NCBI RefSeq assembly: GCF_018219815.1
Contig: NZ_JADMKU010000010.1
Span: 1-64,000 of the forward strand
Reading direction: 5' to 3'
Length of the DNA stretch: 64,000 nucleotides
Source: Thalassovita aquimarina
GTDB taxonomy: Bacteria; Pseudomonadota; Alphaproteobacteria; Rhodobacterales; Rhodobacteraceae
In this document: one piece after another, positions 1 to 7,269 of the stretch
How positions within the stretch are numbered: position 1 is the first letter of the stretch
How the letters are laid out: each line of letters begins with the position of its first letter
The notes under the pieces: generated by a model
Told to the model about the DNA's origin: nothing
Database searches by the model: none
What the model saw: the letters and a program-made list of their open reading frames with translations, nothing else
Position numbers and translations under genes: made by a program

Positions 1-517
1 AGGTCAGACATTTTACCGCTCGTTTTTCGAACGGTGAATCACGCCACCCGGCGGAAATCAATGGGTCCTGACCCTAGAAAGCTATTGATTCTTCTTGTTA
101 TTATAGGGCGTTTAGGGCGTGCGTCGTTGACTCAGGTCAAACCGAAATGCAAGTATACCTTGCTGTCCGTCGTCAGACACATTCAACCCAATTGCTATGG
201 CCGGGCCTAGAGTCAATCATGTTGGTGGTTACTTGCAAACTACGTCCGCTTCGTCAGGCGTCCCGACTTCGACCCCCCATCCGAAGTTTGCGTTCGCAGC
301 GAATGTCCGCAATGCGGGCCGCGACCGCAGCATCTAGGTCAGGTGCTGAATGTCTCATTTGGGCCGGACGCGCCATTCAACCCCGCGCGGTGACCTTGAC
401 TTTGCAAACGGCGCTATCTGCGCAAAGCCGACGTTGGACCGCTCCCCAGAGAACTCCCGCACTCCGTCCCTGCCTGTCGTCCGATGGACCTTGTAGCAAT
501 GCTGTCCGGGCCACTCT
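1..517. other. Stretch without a supported gene
   Basis: I see no convincing gene here. The open frames have no ribosome binding site and read as low-complexity Arg/Ser/Pro text typical of shadow frames. The first 150 bases are richer in A+T than the rest of the window, with a short GGGTC/GACCC inverted repeat near 62-73. The region may be decayed or intergenic sequence at the edge of an island; that is inference only. Confidence 0.4.
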
Positions 518-931
518 TCAGAGGCGCCCGCGCTCGTACAATCGACGCAGCGCGCCGACCATGTCCTCGAAGGACTGGTCCAGCGCGCCGCAGGTGTCTT
601 CGGTGGGCGCGAGGTAGACGGATTTGCCGCGCTTTTCGCGCTTCAGGTAGCCCGCCTCGACCAGGTCGGCAACCTTGCGGTGCAGCGTCCCGATCGGAAG
701 GTCCAGAACGTCGGACAGCGCGCTGAGGTCATAGAGCCTGTCCTGCAGGCGCCCCTGCACCACGGTGCGCACGATCAGCGCCTCGACCGGTTTGCCCCAC
801 ATGTCCTTTTCCAGTGAATAGAACCGGTTCAGGCATTCAATGATCTGTTCCTGCACGTCCTGACGCAGGGCCGCGCGAACGCTTTCGGGCGTGTCGCCGT
901 CATAGATCGTCCTGGGCTCGTCCTTGTCCAT
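518..931 (-). CDS. Small winged-helix (MarR-like) transcriptional regulator
   Basis: A 137-residue soluble protein. The middle (about residues 60-115) has a winged-helix pattern: a helix that includes DLPIGTLHRKVADLVEAG, followed by a wing with YLKREKRGKSVYLAP. This is the layout of MarR-like and related regulators, which bind palindromes as dimers. The ATG at 931 follows a perfect 9-bp inverted repeat (942-964) whose start-proximal arm contains the AAGGTG that would serve as Shine-Dalgarno, suggesting autorepression. The divergent neighbour is a MAPEG protein, a plausible target. The exact family is uncertain; the DNA-binding role is fairly secure from the fold pattern. Confidence 0.75.
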   Translation of the reverse strand: MDKDEPRTIYDGDTPESVRAALRQDVQEQIIECLNRFYSLEKDMWGKPVEALIVRTVVQGRLQDRLYDLSALSDVLDLPIGTLHRKVADLVEAGYLKREKRGKSVYLAPTEDTCGALDQSFEDMVGALRRLYERGRL

Positions 932-941
932 CGCGCTTCGT

Positions 942-964
942 CACCTTTCCGAAATGGAAAGGTG
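942..964. promoter_or_regulatory. Perfect inverted repeat, likely operator
   Basis: CACCTTTCC, then GAAAT, then GGAAAGGTG: 9-bp perfect arms with a 5-bp spacer. It lies 11 bases upstream of the regulator start codon and within the 125-bp divergent region shared with the MAPEG gene. Its position over the putative ribosome binding site fits negative autoregulation. The palindrome is seen directly; the regulator that binds it is inferred. Confidence 0.6.
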
Positions 965-1056
965 CGTCCTTGTCTGCATCCGCCATCCGGGATCAATAGC
1001 GGTTTCGTCCCGCAACACCAAGGGCCAGGGCCCTTGCGTCAAGGAATAGGATCAAG

Positions 1057-1476
1057 ATGAGCATACCGATTTTCGCCCTGCTGGGCTTCGCCCTTTGGAC
1101 CCTTGTCATTCTGTTCGGAGCGGTCGGTGTTTACCGCTGGAGCCGGATCCTGACCGGCCGCACCCGGCTCAGCCACTGGACCGCCGATCCCGATGCCGGG
1201 TCGGGGATCTATCCGCGCGCGATGCGGGCGCATATGAACTGTATCGAAAACCTGCCGGTGTTCGGCGCGATCGTTTTCGCGATCGACCATATGGGGCTGG
1301 AAAGCGGGCTGCTGGACGGGTTGGCGATTGTCGTGCTGGCGGCGCGGGTGGTTCAGAGCCTGATCCATATCCTGCTGGAACAGAGCGACCGGGTGATCCT
1401 GATCCGCTTTGGCTTCTACTTCAGCCAGATCGTGGCGATGATCGCGATGGCGGTGAGCGTGCTGGCGGCGGTTTGA
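1057..1476 (+). CDS. MAPEG family membrane protein
   Basis: A 139-residue membrane protein with four hydrophobic segments (roughly residues 3-25, 65-80, 85-102 and 115-138). The loop after the first segment contains RAMRAHMNCIENLPVFGA, matching the conserved R-A-H-x-N-x-x-E-N-x-P core of the MAPEG superfamily (membrane-associated proteins in eicosanoid and glutathione metabolism). Bacterial members are mostly of unknown substrate; some have glutathione transferase or peroxidase activity. An AAGGAATAGG-like ribosome binding site precedes the ATG. It is divergent from the winged-helix regulator at 931. A second, unrelated-in-sequence MAPEG gene occurs at 46053. Confidence 0.85.
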   Translation: MSIPIFALLGFALWTLVILFGAVGVYRWSRILTGRTRLSHWTADPDAGSGIYPRAMRAHMNCIENLPVFGAIVFAIDHMGLESGLLDGLAIVVLAARVVQSLIHILLEQSDRVILIRFGFYFSQIVAMIAMAVSVLAAV

Positions 1477-1511
1477 GCAGGGTGTTTGGGTAGGCTGGTT
1501 GCAGCCTGTCG

Positions 1512-1581
1512 GTAGGCCGGGCTTCAGCCCGGCCCCGTTTTGCGTTGGCCTGAGGGTTTGCCGGGCTGAAGCCCGGCCTAC
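1512..1581. repeat. Double-hairpin REP-like element
   Basis: Two 22-bp arms (1512-1533 and 1560-1581) are exact reverse complements of each other, and each arm is itself a near-palindrome (GCCGGGCT-TC-AGCCCGGC). This is the paired-hairpin organisation of REP/BIME elements. It sits between two convergent genes (MAPEG end 1476, SDR end 1603), a typical REP location, where it may also stop transcription or protect mRNA 3' ends. Confidence 0.8.
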
Positions 1582-1602
1582 GGTCCCTCGGGGGGCGGGC
1601 GG

Positions 1603-2358
1603 TTACTGCATGCGCAGGGCGCCGTCGATGCGGATGACTTCGCCGTTCAGGTAGCCGCATTCGCAGATGAAGCGCGCCAGCGAGGCGTATTCGCGCGGAT
1701 CGCCCAAGCGCTTGGGGTTGGTCACGTCGGCGGCCAGCTGATCCTGCACTTCCTGCGGCAGGCCCATCAGCATCGGGGTCAGGAAGATGCCCGGCGCGAT
1801 CGCCATGACTCGGATGCCTTCGCGCGCCAGGTCGCGGGCCATCGGCAGCGAGGTGGCGACGATACCGCCCTTCGAGGCGGCATAACCGGCCTGACCCTTC
1901 TGACCATCAAAAGCGGCGACCGAGGCGGTGTTGATGATCACGCCGCGCTGGTTGTCGTCGGAGGGGTCGTTCTTGGCCATCTCGGCGGCGGCGAGGCGGG
2001 CGACGTTGAAGCTGCCCACCAGGTTTATGTTGATGATGCGCTGGTAGTGTTCCAGGCTGTGCGGACCGTCCTTGCCCAGCGTCTTTTCGGCGGTGCCGAT
2101 GCCGGCGCAGTTGACGGCGGTGTTGATCTTGCCCATCGCCTTCACGGCGCTGTCGATGGCGTTCTGGACCGAGGCTTCGTTGGTGACGTCGGTTTCCACG
2201 AAGGTACCGCCGATATCCGCGGCGACCTTTTCGCCCAGTTCGGCGTTGCGGTCGAGCAGGGTGACCTTGGCACCGGATTCGGCGAACAGGCGCGCGGTGG
2301 CCTCGCCCAGCCCCGATGCGGCCCCGGTGACAACGGCGCAGGTATCTTTCATTTGCAT
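1603..2358 (-). CDS. SDR-family dehydrogenase, 3-hydroxyacyl-CoA dehydrogenase type-2-like
   Basis: A 251-residue classical short-chain dehydrogenase. Residues about 10-17 (TGAASGLG) form the NAD-binding glycine motif, a D follows at the end of beta-2 (LLDRN) favouring NAD over NADP, NCAG is the structural motif, and the catalytic Ser (ASVAAF), Tyr and Lys (YAASK) are all present. The long insert before NINLVGSF and the tail LNGEVIRIDGALRMQ resemble the HSD10 / type-2 3-hydroxyacyl-CoA dehydrogenase subgroup, used in fatty-acid or branched-chain acyl-CoA breakdown. A TGAACA/TGTTCA palindrome 25 bases upstream suggests TetR-type control. The exact substrate is inference. Confidence 0.85.
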   Translation of the reverse strand: MQMKDTCAVVTGAASGLGEATARLFAESGAKVTLLDRNAELGEKVAADIGGTFVETDVTNEASVQNAIDSAVKAMGKINTAVNCAGIGTAEKTLGKDGPHSLEHYQRIININLVGSFNVARLAAAEMAKNDPSDDNQRGVIINTASVAAFDGQKGQAGYAASKGGIVATSLPMARDLAREGIRVMAIAPGIFLTPMLMGLPQEVQDQLAADVTNPKRLGDPREYASLARFICECGYLNGEVIRIDGALRMQ

Positions 2359-2382
2359 TTTGGACGTCCTCTCTCGTCTAAA

Positions 2383-2396
2383 TGAACATTTGTTCA
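2383..2396. promoter_or_regulatory. Palindrome TGAACA-TT-TGTTCA, likely TetR-type operator
   Basis: A perfect 6-bp inverted repeat with 2-bp spacer, 25 bases upstream of the SDR dehydrogenase start. Size and symmetry fit operators of TetR-family repressors, which often control acyl-CoA metabolism genes. No TetR gene is in the window, so the regulator would act in trans. Confidence 0.5.
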
Positions 2397-2419
2397 GTAA
2401 TATGCCGGCGGGGCGCTTG

Positions 2420-3481
2420 TCAAAGCGAACCGGCCCGGCGGAAACGGGCGATGACGGACATTTCGATGACCGTCACGATGATGCGGTACACGTGATGCAG
2501 GGTCACGATGGCGGGATTGGCATGCAGGCTGAGCGCGATCAGCGACATCTCGGTGACGCCGCCGGGGGCGAAGGAAATCAGCAGCGCGTCGAACGCGGCG
2601 CCGGTGGCGCGATGCAGGAGGCCGGCACAGAGCGCGCCCAGCCCCAGCATCGCCGTGACCGACACCACCGACAGCCCCGCAGCCACCGCCATGGTGCGGC
2701 CCCCCAGCCCGGTGAAGCGCATGCCCAGCGAGGTGCCGATCACCACCTGGCTCAGGTTGATCGCCCATTGCGGCAGCGCCAGGTCGGCCAGCCCGGCCAC
2801 GGTGACGATCGCGGCGGCCAGCAGCGGCCCGGTCAGCTGCGCCGCCGGCAGCCTGATCGCGGTGCCGACGAACAGCCCCGCCATGCCGACGGCCAGCGCC
2901 AGCGGGATCGCCGCCGGGCTGGTATTGGGCGCGGCCATCGACTGGCCGCCGGCGCTGCCCACCGGGGCACCGTACCACAGCGACAGGCCCAGCGGCACGA
3001 TGGAAATCACCGCGATGATGCGCATGAACTGCTGCATGGTCAGCACCGGGATGTCGGCGCCGGCCTCTTCCCCCATCGCCAGCGATTCCATCAGCCCGCC
3101 GGGGGTGCCGGAATAGAAGGCGGTGGCGCGGTCATAACCGCCGAGGTGGCGGAAAATGACGTAGTTCAGCGCGTGCGCGGCGAAGACGAAGCCGGTCAGC
3201 ACCGTCAGGGAGGCGATCAGCGTCGGGATTTCCGAGATCAGGTCGGGATGCACCCGCGATCCGATCATGACGCCGATCAGCGCCATGAAGATCATGCGGA
3301 ATTTCATCGGGAACCGGTAGCCTTCGGGGAGGTGGTCGGTGAACACGATGGCGATCAGCCCCGACGCGATCAGGCTGCCGATCATGTAGGGCAGCGGCAG
3401 GTGGATCAGCGAGGCGAGATAACCGCCGGCCCCGCAAAGGGCGGTCAGGATCAGCGTCTGCAGGGCGAGCTTGAAGGTCAT
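2420..3481 (-). CDS. AbrB-family (duplicated) membrane protein
   Basis: A 353-residue polytopic membrane protein with about ten hydrophobic segments in two similar halves, as in the AbrB / ammonia monooxygenase-like putative transporter family. Recognisable pieces are LPYMIGSLIASGL in the first half, FYSGTPGGLMESLAMG in the centre and LISFAPGGVTEMSLIAL in the second half: the paired 'PGG' motifs of the duplicated domain. The ATG at 3481 is chosen because upstream in-frame sequence has no membrane or signal character. Function in bacteria is not firmly known; regulation or transport across the inner membrane has been proposed. It stands alone. Confidence 0.85.
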   Translation of the reverse strand: MTFKLALQTLILTALCGAGGYLASLIHLPLPYMIGSLIASGLIAIVFTDHLPEGYRFPMKFRMIFMALIGVMIGSRVHPDLISEIPTLIASLTVLTGFVFAAHALNYVIFRHLGGYDRATAFYSGTPGGLMESLAMGEEAGADIPVLTMQQFMRIIAVISIVPLGLSLWYGAPVGSAGGQSMAAPNTSPAAIPLALAVGMAGLFVGTAIRLPAAQLTGPLLAAAIVTVAGLADLALPQWAINLSQVVIGTSLGMRFTGLGGRTMAVAAGLSVVSVTAMLGLGALCAGLLHRATGAAFDALLISFAPGGVTEMSLIALSLHANPAIVTLHHVYRIIVTVIEMSVIARFRRAGSL

Positions 3482-3509
3482 GCCGTCGGGGTGTTTGGAT
3501 TGTCGATAG

Positions 3510-3716
3510 TTATATGGCAGAACTAAATCGGAAGGACAAGGCGCGACGGCGTTGCCGGGCGGCGTGTGCCGCAACGTCGATTCCGGCCTGGGATTGGTGG
3601 AACTGCGGGAATTCCCGCGCACCATCCGGGAACCGGAATACGATATCCACGAAGGCCGGGAGGCCGAGGTTCCGATGAGCTACTGCCTGATGGCAAAGAA
3701 GGGCGCGGCCGGCTGA
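3510..3716 (+). pseudogene. 3' remnant of an unidentified gene
   Basis: After an in-frame TAG (3507-3509) one frame reads protein-like text to a TGA at 3714-3716, including GLGLVELREFPRTI and REPEYDIHEGREAEV then a SYCLMAKK tail. There is no start codon or ribosome binding site, and the 5' part overlaps the promoter of the divergent AbrB gene. It looks like the last 50-65 codons of a gene whose front was deleted. The ending resembles the C-terminal strand of class I methyltransferases, but I cannot name the family. Confidence 0.35.
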
Positions 3717-3780
3717 ACCGCCGCGGCGATATCGGCGGGAGCGAAGGTGGCCTTCGCTGGATCATGCGGCGTGAGGAAAC

Positions 3781-3854
3781 TGGAGCGGGTGAAGGGAATC
3801 GAACCCTCGTCGTCAGCTTGGGAAGCTGCTGCTCTACCATTGAGCTACACCCGC
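3781..3854 (-). tRNA. tRNA-Gly (anticodon CCC)
   Basis: On the minus strand the sequence folds as a 74-nt tRNA with encoded CCA: acceptor GCGGGTG/CACCCGC, D-arm AGCTCAATGGTAGAGC, anticodon stem CAGC with loop TTCCCAA (anticodon CCC), and T-arm GGTTCGATTCC. Glycine identity follows from the anticodon and the close match to bacterial tRNA-Gly. Confidence 0.95.
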
Positions 3855-3952
3855 CGCTGACGGTTCAGGTAGCCAATGGTCCGCACGAGGTCAAGGGATC
3901 AAACGCGAAAAGGGCGGCGCCTGGGCCGCCCTTTGCCGCGTGGCCGCCGGGA

Positions 3953-4501
3953 TCACTGCATCAGGTGGTCGGTGGTGAAGATGTAATCATCGGTTCCGGA
4001 ATGGCAGGCGATGCAGCCGGTATCGGCCCCCTTGGCCACCCGGCCGGCCAGACGCATACCATTGGGGGCTTTGTCCAATGTGCCGTCGGGCAGATATTTC
4101 ACCCAGAACCAGTTCTGGTTATCGGCGTCATAGCCGCCTTCGCGGCGATACATCACGGTGATCGCGCCCAGATGCGTGCCCGGGTCCGACAGGACCTGAT
4201 CCCGTTCCACCCCTTCGGGGCCAAAATTACGTTTGACCAGCAGGTCGCCGGTGTGACCGCCGATGGTGGCGCTGGTGTAGAAGGTTTCCAGCATCATGCC
4301 GTGCGGGTCGGTGCCCTCATAGGGAAAGGACCGGATCATACCGTCGCCGACCAGTTTCAGTTCTTGCATGATCGACCAGAGTTCGGCGGCATAGGCGGCG
4401 TCGGCATCGGTGCCGAACGGGGCGTCCTGGGCCCGGGCCGCCGGGGCCAGAACGGCGGTCAATGCGGTGGTCAATGTGGTGGCCAGTAGAATGCGCTTCA
4501 T
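3953..4501 (-). CDS. Secreted cytochrome P460-like heme protein
   Basis: A 182-residue precursor with a Sec signal peptide (MKRILL, hydrophobic stretch, cut near APAARA-QD). The end carries a single heme-binding motif C163-x2-C166-H167 in GCIACHSGTDDYIFT, the position and context seen in cytochrome P460-type proteins, and the middle contains NWFWVKYLPDGTLD similar to that fold. P460-family proteins oxidise hydroxylamine or act in nitric oxide/redox chemistry in the periplasm, but close relatives in heterotrophs are uncharacterised. A GGGAGGA ribosome binding site precedes the chosen ATG at 4501. Confidence 0.7.
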   Translation of the reverse strand: MKRILLATTLTTALTAVLAPAARAQDAPFGTDADAAYAAELWSIMQELKLVGDGMIRSFPYEGTDPHGMMLETFYTSATIGGHTGDLLVKRNFGPEGVERDQVLSDPGTHLGAITVMYRREGGYDADNQNWFWVKYLPDGTLDKAPNGMRLAGRVAKGADTGCIACHSGTDDYIFTTDHLMQ

Positions 4502-4642
4502 CTGTCTTCCTCCCTTGATCCAATGCAGTGAGGGTAACCGGGGTGGGGCGATCCATGATTTCACTTTGCATCACGTTGCCGTGCCGGGATGTGAATGGAC
4601 GCGCGCGGCGATGTCCGCGCAGGCTGGCGCAGAGGGGGCGCG

Positions 4643-4965
4643 ATGCGACGGGTCATTGCCATAGGTTTGGGACTTTTTGCGGCGGCGCCGGTCGCGGCGG
4701 CGCAGATCTGTCTGGAAAACCGCAGCGATGAGACGCTGTTGCTGGCCGTCGAAGCCGCGAATGGCTAGCGCCGCGTGGCGTCGCGCGCGTCGGGACAGCG
4801 CCTGTGTCTGGCCGGAGCGGCGCGCCCGCTGTGGTGTCGGTGTTCAGCGATGCAGGCCAGATCGAAGGCTGTTCGCGTCTGGCCCGGATGGACGAAACCG
4901 TGGCGGTGCTGCGCTATGGGGTGTTCGATCGCTGTGCATGGGCGCTGTCGGGGCCGGCGGAGTGA
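4643..4965 (+). pseudogene. Broken gene for a small secreted Cys-containing protein
   Basis: From ATG 4643 the frame encodes a Sec signal peptide (MRRVIAIGLGLFAAAPVAAA) and mature start QICLENRSDETLLLAVEAANG, then hits TAG at 4766. The same frame continues sensibly (RRVASRASGQRLCLAG), after which coding character moves to another frame (VSVFSDAGQIEGCSRL, RYGVFDRCAWALSGPAE) ending at TGA 4963-4965. The total span is 323 nt, one short of a codon multiple, as expected for one indel plus one nonsense change. It once encoded about 107 residues with four Cys. The function is unknown. Confidence 0.7.
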
Positions 4966-4995
4966 GTGCAGGCGTGTTGCCTGCCGGTATCTTTG

Positions 4996-7047
4996 TCAGC
5001 CCCGGCGTTTGCGCCGCCGTCCGCCGCCCGCGCCATCACCGCCGGTGTTGAAGCTGACATCGGGCAGCGATACCACCTGCGCCAGTTCCGGGAACGGGTC
5101 GGTGGCGTGCGGGATCGCGCTGGCGGCGACGAAGTGTTCCTGAAAGCGCGGTTCGATCGCGGTTTCGATCTTGTTGATCTGCTGCACCACCCGTTCGATT
5201 TCGGCCCGCGCCGCGCTGTTGCACAAGGCGATGCGCGCCCCGGTGCCGGCGGCATTTCCGGCGCTTTGGACCTTGTCCAGGGCGACGTCGGGGATCATCC
5301 CCAGCACCATCGCGTGCTTGGGCGAGATATGGGCGCCGAAGGCCCCAGCCAGCACCACCCGGTCCACCTTGTCGACACCCATTTCGTCCATCAACAGCCG
5401 CGCCCCGGCATAGAGCGCCGACTTGGCCAGCTGGATGGCCCGGATGTCGCCCTGGGTCACGGTGATCAGCGGGCCACCCTCGGGCCTGCCGTCCCAGATC
5501 GTGTAGGCATGGGTGCGGCCCTCGGCGATGCAGCGGGGCGTGCCGGTCTGCTCGGCCGATCCGATCAGGCCGGAGGGGTCGAGGATGCCGGCCATGCGCA
5601 TTTCCGCCACCGCTTCGATGATGCCTGATCCGCAGATGCCGGAGATCCCGGTTGCGGCGGCGGCCTCGGCGAAACCGTCCTCGTCCGACCACATGTCGAG
5701 CCCGATGATGCGGAAGCGCGGTTCCTTGGTCGCGGGGTCGATTTCCACCCGTTCGATGGCGCCGGGCGCGGCGCGCTGGCCGGAACTGATCTGCGCGCCC
5801 TCAAACGCCGGGCCGGTGGGCGAAGAACAGGCCAGCACGCGGGACTCATCGCCTAGGATGATCTCGGCATTGGTGCCGACATCGACGACCAGGACGAGGT
5901 CCTTGGATTTATGCGGTTGTTCGGACAGTGCGACGGCGGCGGCATCGGCCCCGACATGGCCGGCGATACAGGGCAGGATATAGACCTGCGCGCATTCGTT
6001 CACCGTCGACAGGTCCAGCTGCGCGGCGGGCAGCGACAGCGAATCGGAGGTGGCGAGCGCGAAGGGCGCCTGTCCCAGTTCCACCGGGTCGAGGCCCAGA
6101 AGCAGGTGATGCATGACCGGGTTGCAGACGAACACCGCTTCGAAGATGAGAGCGGGATCGATCCCGGCCTCGGTGGTCAGTCCCTGCACCAGCCCGTTGA
6201 GCGCCATGCGCACGGCCTCGGTCATCTCGCCCGCGCCGCCGGGATTCATCATCGCGTAGGAAACCCGGCTCATCAGGTCTTCGCCAAAGCGGATCTGCGG
6301 GTTCATCACGCCGGAAGAGGCCAGAACCTGCCCGTCGGCCAGATCGCACAGATGCGCAGCGATGGTGGTGGAGCCGAGATCGATGGCGAGGCCGTACAGC
6401 CCGGTGTCGTGATAGCCCGGCCAGATATCGAGGATACGCGCCGGGCCGCCGCGGTGATCCTGATGGAGCGCAACGGTGACCTGCCAGTTGCCCTTGCGCA
6501 GGGCCGGTTGCAGCTTGGCCAGCACGGCAAGGTCGGCGCGCAGGTCATCGATCTGCCATTGGTCGCGCAGGGCCCGTTTCAGGCGTTCCAGGTCGCCGGT
6601 CGGGTCGTGCATGTCGGGTTCCGCGACCTCGACGAAAAAGCGCCGGGTGGCGGGGTCCATGATGATGGTGCGGGCGCTGGCGGCCTTGCGCACCACCTGC
6701 TTGTGGACCTGGCTTTCGGGGGGCACGTCGATCACCACGTCGTGCTGGATCGTGGCCTGACAGCCGAGACGGCGGCCATCGATCAACCCGCGCTTGTCCT
6801 TGTAGCGCTGTTCGGTGCTGTTCCAGTCGGACAGCGCGTCGCGCGATACGGTGATGCCGTGCTTGGGGAAATCGCCGAAGGCCGGGGTGATCTGGCAGCG
6901 CGAACAGATGCCGCGGCCGCCGCAGACTGAATCGAGATCGACGCCGAGCTGGCGTGCGGCGGTCAGGACGGGGGTGCCGACGGGGAAGCGGCCGCGCTTG
7001 CCCGACGGGGTGAAGATGACGAGGGGGTCGGTAGATTCGGTGTTCAT
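4996..7047 (-). CDS. RACo-like corrinoid reductive activator (2Fe-2S + ASKHA ATPase)
   Basis: A 683-residue protein. The N-terminal domain (about 1-105) is a plant-type [2Fe-2S] ferredoxin with C42-x5-C48-x2-C51 and C96. The rest is the ASKHA-fold region of the DUF4445 / RamA-RACo family: phosphate-binding LAIDLGSTTIAAHL near 235, VVDVGTNAEI, ISGICGSGIIEA and VVLAGAFGAHI. Family members use ATP hydrolysis to drive an electron uphill onto inactivated cob(II)alamin of methyltransferase corrinoid proteins. No corrinoid protein or methyltransferase lies beside it here. The end has an odd basic tail (GGGRRRKRRG). The ATG at 7047 is chosen because the ferredoxin fold starts right after it. Confidence 0.85.
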   Translation of the reverse strand: MNTESTDPLVIFTPSGKRGRFPVGTPVLTAARQLGVDLDSVCGGRGICSRCQITPAFGDFPKHGITVSRDALSDWNSTEQRYKDKRGLIDGRRLGCQATIQHDVVIDVPPESQVHKQVVRKAASARTIIMDPATRRFFVEVAEPDMHDPTGDLERLKRALRDQWQIDDLRADLAVLAKLQPALRKGNWQVTVALHQDHRGGPARILDIWPGYHDTGLYGLAIDLGSTTIAAHLCDLADGQVLASSGVMNPQIRFGEDLMSRVSYAMMNPGGAGEMTEAVRMALNGLVQGLTTEAGIDPALIFEAVFVCNPVMHHLLLGLDPVELGQAPFALATSDSLSLPAAQLDLSTVNECAQVYILPCIAGHVGADAAAVALSEQPHKSKDLVLVVDVGTNAEIILGDESRVLACSSPTGPAFEGAQISSGQRAAPGAIERVEIDPATKEPRFRIIGLDMWSDEDGFAEAAAATGISGICGSGIIEAVAEMRMAGILDPSGLIGSAEQTGTPRCIAEGRTHAYTIWDGRPEGGPLITVTQGDIRAIQLAKSALYAGARLLMDEMGVDKVDRVVLAGAFGAHISPKHAMVLGMIPDVALDKVQSAGNAAGTGARIALCNSAARAEIERVVQQINKIETAIEPRFQEHFVAASAIPHATDPFPELAQVVSLPDVSFNTGGDGAGGGRRRKRRG

Positions 7048-7269
7048 ATCGGGGTCATGACTCGTTCGCGTGCGCTCAGCATAGGCGGTGGCGGCCCGCA
7101 CGGGTGGCGATGAGCGGCAGTTCATTGTCTGGGCGCGTCATTTTTAGAGGCGGGGGAGGGATTTGGCGGCAAATTTCGCGGCGTTATCCGGGGCGGAAAA
7201 CGCCGCGTGCGGTTCTGATGTGGCGCTGGGCAGGATCCGACCGTCTATACGGGCGGGCGCTTTGTTGTC
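7048..7269. other. Intergenic spacer
   Basis: A 222-bp gap between the RACo-like gene start and the end of the agmatinase-family gene, both on the minus strand. I see no gene, clear terminator or strong palindrome. The gap is long enough to hold a separate promoter for the RACo-like gene. Confidence 0.4.

Noticed and set aside
147-617. 156-codon frame at the left edge
   Set aside because: It has no ribosome binding site, unnatural Arg/Ser-rich sequence, and overlaps the winged-helix regulator gene.
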